DNA of 39,170 nt from Streptococcus pseudopneumoniae. GTDB lineage: Bacteria; Bacillota; Bacilli; Lactobacillales; Streptococcaceae. The stretch is from contig NZ_JUPG01000012.1 in NCBI RefSeq assembly GCF_001074825.1, forward strand, positions 1 to 39,170, given 5' to 3'. The translations under genes and the position numbers were made by a program. The notes under the pieces were generated by a model. That model did no database searches. It saw only the letters and a list, made by a program, of their open reading frames with translations, and was not told the origin of the DNA. Shown in pieces: positions 34,270 to 39,170 of this stretch (positions are counted from its first letter, which is position 1; every line of letters starts with the position of its first letter).

Positions 34270-35544
34270 CTACTCCCCCTTCAGCGCTTCAAACTTTGCT
34301 TTCATGGTTGGATTTTTACGGGTCAATTTCTTGACGGATACATCTTCCAGCTTGTTGTTTGCAAGACGAAGTTGATTCTCAGATGTGGTTAGGAACTTCT
34401 TAACCTCTTCCATGCGTTTGATGGCCTTGTCGATTTCATCGATTGCTTTACTAAAGTTAGTTGAAGCAGAGTTGTAGTTCTTGGCAAAAGCTAGCTTAAA
34501 GGCATCCAAGTCTTCCTCAAAATGTGTAATATCTATATTTTGTTCACGGACAAGTGCCAACTCTTGCTTGTATTTTAGGGAATTAAGCGCCGCATTGCGT
34601 AATAAACCAATCAATTGAATAAAGAACTGAGGACGAACCACATACATCTTTTCATACTCATGGCTGACATCAACAATCCCGGTGTTAAAATAGTCGTTAT
34701 CAGCCTCAAGCATAGACACCAAAACCGCATATTCACAGCTCTTCTCCCGACGGTCCTTGTCTAATTCCTTGTAAAAATCTGCATTCTTGTGCTTCTTCTC
34801 TGTTCCGTCCGCTTCATTCTTCATCTCAAACATAATGGAAATGATTTCGACTCCATTTTCATCACACTCCCGGAAGATAAAGTCTCCTTTAGACCCACGC
34901 GCAGAGACCTTGTTATCCTTCTCAAAGTAGGCATTTGGGAAGGCAAAACTGCGAACCTTGTTAAACTCACTTTCAGCATACTGTTCCAGACTTTCCCCGA
35001 TGGCTTTTGTAGATTGTTGGGCTTTGAAATTCTTGTAAAATTCGACTTGTTCACTAGCTGCTTTAAGTTGGGCTTCATAGTTTTGCTTAACAGAAGCAAG
35101 AGAAAGCTCGTTTTCTTTTTCTTGTAATAGGAGCTGATTTTTGACCTGATCCCGTTCTTTTTCTAGGTCAGATAGGGTCTTTTGCAGTTGATTTTCATGC
35201 TCCAAACGCAAGGTCGCCAACTGGTTTTCCAAGGCCTGTACTTCCTTGTCCTTAGCCAATAAGGCCTGATTGCTTGTCTGTTCAACCTCTTTCTTGGCCA
35301 GTTCTTTCTCTGTATCAAAGTTTTGGATTTGACTCTGTAATTGAGCAATTTCTTGGTCTTTTTGAGCCAGTTTAGACTGTTGTTCATTCATGGCCTTTTG
35401 CTCAGCCAAGGCCAGTTCCTGCTTCATCCGATCATGTAGTTCCTTATCAAACTCGGCCGTTCTTACTTGGGACAGAAGTTCGGCATACTGGCTTTCATTC
35501 ACTGTAAAGACCTCCCCACAGTTGGGACATTTGATTTCGTTCAT
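34270..35544 (-). CDS. DUF2130 family protein with coiled coil
   Basis: A 424-residue protein of the DUF2130 family. It opens with a zinc-ribbon-like CPNCGEVF (Cys6, Cys9), though only one CxxC pair is present. Residues about 25-165 form a long, Gln/Glu/Lys-rich coiled coil. The conserved C-terminal part (about 170-400) contains FAFPNAYFEKDNK, GSKGDFIFRECDENGVEIISIMFEMKNE and KDRREKSCEYAVLVSMLEADND; its charged core resembles a restriction-endonuclease-like fold, which is inference only. Function is unknown. It is the first gene before truB with its own promoter. Confidence 0.82.
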   Translation of the reverse strand: MNEIKCPNCGEVFTVNESQYAELLSQVRTAEFDKELHDRMKQELALAEQKAMNEQQSKLAQKDQEIAQLQSQIQNFDTEKELAKKEVEQTSNQALLAKDKEVQALENQLATLRLEHENQLQKTLSDLEKERDQVKNQLLLQEKENELSLASVKQNYEAQLKAASEQVEFYKNFKAQQSTKAIGESLEQYAESEFNKVRSFAFPNAYFEKDNKVSARGSKGDFIFRECDENGVEIISIMFEMKNEADGTEKKHKNADFYKELDKDRREKSCEYAVLVSMLEADNDYFNTGIVDVSHEYEKMYVVRPQFFIQLIGLLRNAALNSLKYKQELALVREQNIDITHFEEDLDAFKLAFAKNYNSASTNFSKAIDEIDKAIKRMEEVKKFLTTSENQLRLANNKLEDVSVKKLTRKNPTMKAKFEALKGE

Positions 35545-35573
35545 ACCATTCCTCTTTCTAGACTTCTGTAACC

Positions 35574-35579
35574 ATTATA
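35574..35579 (-). promoter_or_regulatory. Promoter -10 of the DUF2130-truB unit
   Basis: Minus strand GGCATGATATAATGG: extended -10 TGA-TATAAT, 30 nt before the ATG. Its upstream part overlaps the tail of the preceding terminator. Confidence 0.75.
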
Positions 35580-35596
35580 TCATGCCTGAGGGAAAA

Positions 35597-35626
35597 TCAA
35601 AAACAGTGAGTCGAAACCCACTGTTT
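35597..35626 (-). terminator. Terminator of the sulfhydrylase gene
   Basis: Minus strand: AAACAGTG and CACTGTTT form an 8-bp stem around a 10-nt loop, followed by TTGATTTTC. Confidence 0.85.
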
Positions 35627-35639
35627 ATCTTCTTTTACT

Positions 35640-36920
35640 TTAAATTTTCTCCAAGGCCAATCGCAAGTCTTCAATCAAATCCTCTACATTTTCAAGTCCG
35701 ATTGACAAGCGAATTTGGTTTGGTGTGACACCTGCTGCTTCTAGGTCTTTTTCTGACAATTGACCGTGAGTGGTTGTGGCTGGATGGACAACAAGCGATT
35801 TAGCATCTGCCACGTTTGCAAGATCAGAGAAGATTTCTAAATGATCAATTACCTTGCGTGCTTCTGCCTCCCCACCTTTGACATGGAAGGTAAAGATGGA
35901 ACCCACACCTTTTGGTAAATATTTCTCAGACAAGGCATGGTAAGGACTATCTGCCAATTTTGGATAGTTGACTTTTTCTACCTTAGGATGGTTGACAAGG
36001 AAATCAACAATTTTCTCTGCATTTTGTACATGACGTTCCACACGAAGTGAGAGGGTTTCAAGTCCTTGTAGCAAGAGAAAGGCATTAAATGGCGACAAGG
36101 CCGCCCCTGTATCACGGAGCAATTGAACACGGACAGCGATAATAAAAGCTGCTGCACCCACATCACGAGTATAGCTCAAGTTATGATAACTTGGGTCTTC
36201 CTCAACAAATTGAGGAAATTTCCCTGAAGCTGCCCAGTCAAAACGACCGCTGTCGACAATCACTCCACCAATAGTTGTACCATGCCCACCGATAAACTTA
36301 GTCGCAGAGTGAATAGCAATATCTACACCGTGAGAGAAGACGTTAATCAAGTAAGGTGTGGCAAAGGTATTATCCGAAACTAGTGGAATCTGGTGTTTAT
36401 GCGCAATCTCAGCCAATTTTTCCAAGTCAGGAATGTTTATCAAGGGATTCCCCAAGGTTTCAATCAAGACAAGCTTGGTATTGTCTTTGATCGCTCCTTC
36501 TACTTCCTCCAAATTATCAACATCGACAAAGGTTGTTGTGATCCCATAACGAGGAAGGGTTTCTTTCAAGAGATTGAAAGTCCCACCGTAAATAGTTGAT
36601 GCTGCTACAACATGGTCACCTGCATGAGCAAGAGCCAAAATCGTATAAGTCACTGCTGCCATACCTGAGGCTGTTGCTAGCGCTCCGACACCACCTTCAA
36701 GAGCAGCGATTCTTTCTTCAAAGGCAGCCGTTGTAGGATTTGTAATACGAGTATAGATATTGCCTGGTTTTCTCAAGGCAAACAGATCAGCACCTTCCTG
36801 CGTATCGTCAAAAACGAAGGATGTTGTCTGATAAATTGGCACTGCACGAGACTTGGTAGCTGGATCCACAACTTGACCAGCATGTAGTTGCAAAGTTTCA
36901 AATTTAAAATCGCGAGTCAT
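35640..36920 (-). CDS. O-acetylhomoserine aminocarboxypropyltransferase/sulfhydrylase
   Basis: A 426-residue PLP enzyme of the Cys/Met metabolism family, closest to MetY-type O-acetyl-L-homoserine sulfhydrylases (annotated in streptococci as cysD or metY). It would make homocysteine from an acylated homoserine and sulfide. PLP-binding Lys208 lies in IHSATKFIGGHG. Further marks are YTRITNPTTAAFEERIAALEG, ASGMAAVTYTILA, YGGTFNLL and the C-terminal VHPATTTHGQLSE. I start at ATG 36920, preceded by GGAGG; an in-frame ATG 24 nt upstream lacks a ribosome binding site. Single-gene unit. Confidence 0.92.
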   Translation of the reverse strand: MTRDFKFETLQLHAGQVVDPATKSRAVPIYQTTSFVFDDTQEGADLFALRKPGNIYTRITNPTTAAFEERIAALEGGVGALATASGMAAVTYTILALAHAGDHVVAASTIYGGTFNLLKETLPRYGITTTFVDVDNLEEVEGAIKDNTKLVLIETLGNPLINIPDLEKLAEIAHKHQIPLVSDNTFATPYLINVFSHGVDIAIHSATKFIGGHGTTIGGVIVDSGRFDWAASGKFPQFVEEDPSYHNLSYTRDVGAAAFIIAVRVQLLRDTGAALSPFNAFLLLQGLETLSLRVERHVQNAEKIVDFLVNHPKVEKVNYPKLADSPYHALSEKYLPKGVGSIFTFHVKGGEAEARKVIDHLEIFSDLANVADAKSLVVHPATTTHGQLSEKDLEAAGVTPNQIRLSIGLENVEDLIEDLRLALEKI

Positions 36921-36951
36921 AAGGCGACCTCCATATAGTTTCATTAAGGAT

Positions 36952-36980
36952 ATTGTAGCACTATCGACCTATCTTGACTA
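36952..36980 (-). promoter_or_regulatory. Promoter of the sulfhydrylase gene
   Basis: Minus strand: -35 TAGTCA (36975-36980), 17-nt spacer, -10 TACAAT (36952-36957). A small palindrome TATAT-CAAA-ATATA lies just upstream (36993-37006). It loosely recalls streptococcal methionine-regulator (MtaR-type) sites but is too short to assign. Confidence 0.6.
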
Positions 36981-37033
36981 ATACCTCTTTTCTATATTTT
37001 GATATAAGGAGTAGCTATTGCTTCTTACAAAAC

Positions 37034-37057
37034 GAAAAAGCACGATTCAATCGTGCT
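37034..37057 (-). terminator. Terminator of the first FNT gene
   Basis: Minus strand: AGCACGAT-TGA-ATCGTGCT followed by TTTTCG. Confidence 0.88.
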
Positions 37058-37064
37058 CATTTCC

Positions 37065-37862
37065 TTAATCTACATAAGTATCTTCGTTTTTATTGAGGAA
37101 GGCATATGGAAGACCCATCAAGAGACCTCCTCCGATAAAGTTTCCGATGAAGGTTACTCCCCAGTGACGGAGCATATTTCCAACACCGAAGTTAGCAATT
37201 GAATCAGCAGCAACACTGAATTTCACAATCGCGAAAGAAGCAAAGTTCGCCGCAATGTGCTCGTTTGTTAAGAATACAAACATGTAAATCGCTGACAACA
37301 CAAGCCAAAGTTTGGCACCACCATCTTTGACCAAAACAAATGAAAGAATCGCAATATTTACGAAAATATTTGCCAAAATAGCCTCAAGCAAAACTAATTC
37401 ATTTGAACGGCCTAACTTCATCTCAACAACCCCTGAAATAAAGCTATCGTGTGTCAGATGTGCATAGGCTGCTGAGTGAGCAAATCCCCAACCTGCTATC
37501 AAGGCTCCAATAAGGTTAAACAAGGTACAGTAAAGTAAAATCTCAGCCGTTTTTCTCCAAGAGATTTTTTTCAAGAAACTACCAGCAGTCAAGAACATCA
37601 TGTTTGATGTTACCAACTCGGCATTCAAGAAAACAATGTAGGCCAATCCCCAAGCAAAGACAAATGGGAAGAGGAAGCGTCCACTACCTGGTGCAATTTT
37701 ATTAATCAAGTCAGCCCCAACTGCACCAGCAGCTGTACTGAAGGTTAAAAATGCACCTGCAAACATAGAACGAATCGCATACTTAAATTTGCTTTGGCTA
37801 TAGAGACTTTCTTTCTTCTTGCAAGCAAATTCAATCTTTGAGATAAATTCTGAAGAAACCAT
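37065..37862 (-). CDS. Formate/nitrite transporter family (FNT) channel, intact copy
   Basis: A 265-residue polytopic membrane protein of the FocA/NirC family, which moves formate, nitrite or similar small monovalent anions. It has six predicted helices. Family marks are RSMFAGAFLTFSTAAGA at 31-47, the NAELVTSNMM loop near 80-89, and the central-pore His202 in TNEHIAANFASF. In a fermenting streptococcus formate export (from pyruvate formate-lyase) is the likelier job, but selectivity cannot be read here. A cre site lies about 40 bp upstream of its -35, in a position suited to CcpA activation. A near-duplicate, frameshifted, lies just upstream on the same strand. Confidence 0.9.
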   Translation of the reverse strand: MVSSEFISKIEFACKKKESLYSQSKFKYAIRSMFAGAFLTFSTAAGAVGADLINKIAPGSGRFLFPFVFAWGLAYIVFLNAELVTSNMMFLTAGSFLKKISWRKTAEILLYCTLFNLIGALIAGWGFAHSAAYAHLTHDSFISGVVEMKLGRSNELVLLEAILANIFVNIAILSFVLVKDGGAKLWLVLSAIYMFVFLTNEHIAANFASFAIVKFSVAADSIANFGVGNMLRHWGVTFIGNFIGGGLLMGLPYAFLNKNEDTYVD

Positions 37863-37892
37863 AATAAACTCCTAAAACTTTTATTTGTGATA

Positions 37893-37921
37893 ATTATAAC
37901 ATAAAATAGATATAATGAAAA
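37893..37921 (-). promoter_or_regulatory. Promoter of the intact FNT gene
   Basis: Minus strand: extended -10 TGT-TATAAT (37893-37898), 17-nt spacer, weak -35 TTTTCA (37916-37921). Confidence 0.72.
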
Positions 37922-37960
37922 GCCTTTCCTAATTGTATTTTTTCTAAATTTTAAAATTTT

Positions 37961-37974
37961 AGAAATCGTTTACA
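37961..37974 (-). promoter_or_regulatory. cre (CcpA) site upstream of the FNT promoter
   Basis: TGTAAACGATTTCT on the minus strand matches the cre consensus at 13 of 14 positions. It lies about 75-80 bp upstream of the predicted start, the usual location for CcpA-activated genes. An A/T-rich inverted repeat, TTTCTAAA (37941-37948) and TTTAGAAA (37958-37965), overlaps its edge. Confidence 0.6.
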
Positions 37975-38104
37975 TTACTTTAATAACAAACTTTTAGAAT
38001 TTTTAATTATCAGAATCTAGAGATTGAGTGGAATAACTTTTATCCTATTTAATATATTTTATTGTTACAATTTAAAAACGATTTTCTCTGCAAGCCTATT
38101 TTGT

Positions 38105-38137
38105 AAAAGAAAAAGAGAGAATCGTTCTGATTCTCCC
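38105..38137 (-). terminator. Terminator of the frameshifted FNT copy
   Basis: Minus strand: GGGAGAATC and GATTCTCTC form a 9-bp stem (one G-U) around AGAAC, followed by TTTTTCTTTT. Confidence 0.88.
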
Positions 38138-38154
38138 TGATACACTAACTCTTC

Positions 38155-38948
38155 TTAATCAACATATGTATCTTCATTCTTATTGAGAAAAGCATATGGT
38201 AAACCAATCAGAAGACCTCCACCTATAAAGTTAGCAATGAAGGTTACTCCCCAATGTCGAAGTATATTTACCAAATCAAAATGAGGTACTTGATCAGCAA
38301 TCATGCTGAATTTCATAATACTAAAGGAAGCAAAATTGGCAGCGATATGCTCATTGGACAGGAAGACAAACATGGAAATAGCTGATAAAATAATCCATAG
38401 TTTGGCGGCACCATCTTTAACTAGTATAGATGAAAGAATGGCAATATTTACAAATACATTGGCAAGAATTCCCTCAATCAGGACTAAATTACTTGGACGC
38501 GCCAATTTCTTGGCTACAAGATTAGGAAGGAAACTATCATGGGTCAGATGAGAAAATGCTGATGAGTTGGCAAAGGCCCATCCAGCTACCAAGGCACCAA
38601 TTAGATTAAATAGAGTACAGTATAGTAAAATGATTACTGCCTTTTTCCAATCCATCTTTTTTAAAAATGCGCCTGCTGTTAGGTACATCATGTTGGATGT
38701 AACTAACTCAGCATTTAGAAAAACGATATAAACAAGTCCCCAAGCAAAAACAAATGGGAAAAGAAAATACCCACTACTTGGAATAATACTGTTTAATAAA
38801 TCCGCACCAATAGCTCCAGCTGCTGTACTAAAGGTTAAAAAAGCACCTGCAAACATGGAACGAATCGCATACTTGAACTTACTTTGATTGAAAAGACTTT
38901 CTTATGACAAGAATAATCTATCTTCGAAATAAACTCTGAAGAACTCAT
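38155..38948 (-). pseudogene. Second FNT channel copy, frameshifted near the N-terminus
   Basis: A paralogue of the neighbouring FNT gene, about three-quarters identical by eye, with an identical last 13 residues (FLNKNEDTYVD tail). The start ATG at 38948 has AGGGG upstream and encodes MSSSEFISKIDYSCHKK, matching the N-terminus of the intact copy. After HKK the frame shifts: the intact copy has AAAGAAAG at this point, but here one GAAA unit is missing (about 38898-38902), leading to a stop at 38835-38837 after 37 codons. Downstream, 233 codons stay open from an internal ATG at 38856, including the NEHIAANFA pore motif. No ribosome binding site precedes that ATG. It is either a recent pseudogene or a slippage-switchable gene. 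Confidence 0.85.
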
Positions 38949-38976
38949 AAACATCCCCTAACTCTTTATATTTGTT

Positions 38977-38982
38977 ATTATA
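38977..38982 (-). promoter_or_regulatory. Probable -10 of the second FNT copy
   Basis: Minus strand TTTTATAATAAC contains TATAAT, 28 nt before the ATG. It lies in very A/T-rich DNA without a good -35. Confidence 0.5.
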
Positions 38983-39056
38983 AAATAAAAAGTAAAGAAA
39001 TAATAATTTTTTTAAAATTTAACTATTTATATCTACTTTAAGATTACACACTTTGT

Positions 39057-39085
39057 ATTATTAGTTATGGTATAAAAAGAGTCAA
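39057..39085 (-). promoter_or_regulatory. Alternative upstream promoter of the second FNT copy
   Basis: Minus strand: -35 TTGACT (39080-39085), 17-nt spacer, -10 AATAAT (39057-39062). It would give a leader of about 100 nt and overlaps a transposase remnant on the opposite strand. Confidence 0.45.
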
Positions 39086-39170
39086 CAACCTCCACCTTTG
39101 TTTCAATCTGTCTTTAAAACATTTCTTAAGGATAAAGCTAAAATCATCACCATCCCTCAATGAGAGTATT
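39071..39170 (+). pseudogene. Degenerate ISL3-family (IS1167-like) transposase fragment, cut by the window edge
   Basis: The plus-strand frame through 39083-39160 reads QQPPPLFQSVFKTFLKDKAK, closely resembling a C-terminal stretch of IS1167-type transposases (recalled as VHPLFQTVFKTFLKDKEK). A stop at 39161-39163 interrupts the frame where the family protein continues, and a TAG at about 39060 precedes the match, so it is a decayed scrap without start or inverted repeat in view. Identification is from memory of the family. Confidence 0.55.

Noticed and set aside
36921..36944. Earlier ATG for the sulfhydrylase gene
   Set aside because: No ribosome binding site precedes it and GGAGG lies between it and ATG 36920.
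36993..37006. Methionine-regulator (MtaR) box upstream of the sulfhydrylase gene
   Set aside because: The palindrome is shorter than the recalled consensus and the match is too loose to name.
38856..38948. Treating the second FNT gene as a normal gene starting at ATG 38856
   Set aside because: That start lacks a ribosome binding site and removes the N-terminal segment of the intact paralogue; the true start at 38948 with a 4-base loss explains the data better.
39065..39169. Open frame on the minus strand at the right edge
   Set aside because: The 34 codons have no protein-like pattern, contain a promoter -35, and are antisense to a better IS1167-like match on the plus strand.

Overview
The window comes from a low-GC Gram-positive of the Streptococcus Mitis group (S. 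pneumoniae, S. pseudopneumoniae or S. mitis). The evidence is the gene order (ptsHI, nrdHEF, lacR, two-part lac cluster, lepA, recN/argR/tlyA/ispA/xse, udk, truB, FNT transporter), a BOX-type repeat, extended -10 promoters and an IS1167-like transposase scrap. I see no tRNA, rRNA, CRISPR array or prophage. The window is mostly core metabolism, with repeats and decaying DNA inserted at a few junctions.

Layout. 1-449 is an edge region with a BOX-like repeat. 450-4079 is the PTS-dependent dihydroxyacetone kinase system: dhaKLM reads left and the divergent activator pair dhaS-dhaQ reads right from a shared region with a DhaS operator and a CcpA (cre) site. 4178-5268 holds a ClbS/DfsB-like protein and a YkgJ-type cysteine-cluster protein. 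5401-7403 is ptsHI, the general PTS phosphorelay that feeds DhaM and all the sugar PTSs here. 7626-11367 is the class Ib ribonucleotide reductase (nrdH, nrdE, then a separately promoted nrdF) behind two NrdR boxes.

11510-20931 is the lactose/tagatose-6-phosphate cluster. lacR (+) faces a leftward cluster made of two units. lacABCD has tandem LacR-type operators at its promoter. lacTFEG has a leader with an RNA antiterminator (RAT) site and terminator, plus a cre site. LacE/LacF import lactose as lactose-6-phosphate, LacG splits it, and LacAB, LacC and LacD take galactose-6-phosphate to triose phosphates. 20961-24365 adds a mutarotase-like gene (lacX/galM type) and a gat-type PTS that probably supplies more hexose-6-phosphate to the same pathway. 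Two insertions interrupt the cluster: a BOX-like element between lacA and lacB that supplies the lacA stop codon, and three tandem 124-bp repeats between lacE and lacG.

24563-36920 is housekeeping: lepA; an overlapping operon xseA-xseB-ispA-tlyA-argR-recN-phosphatase; udk; a DUF2130 gene with truB; and a PLP-dependent O-acetylhomoserine sulfhydrylase. 37065-38948 holds two tandem formate/nitrite transporter (FNT) genes. The second is frameshifted by loss of one GAAA unit. The right edge has a degenerate ISL3-family (IS1167-like) transposase fragment.

The strongest candidates for something undescribed are the lacE-lacG triple repeat, the BOX-like element providing the lacA stop, the GAAA slippage site in the second FNT gene, and the long lacA leader with three AGCAGTTT motifs. 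Most regulatory calls are motif readings by eye and none has been tested.
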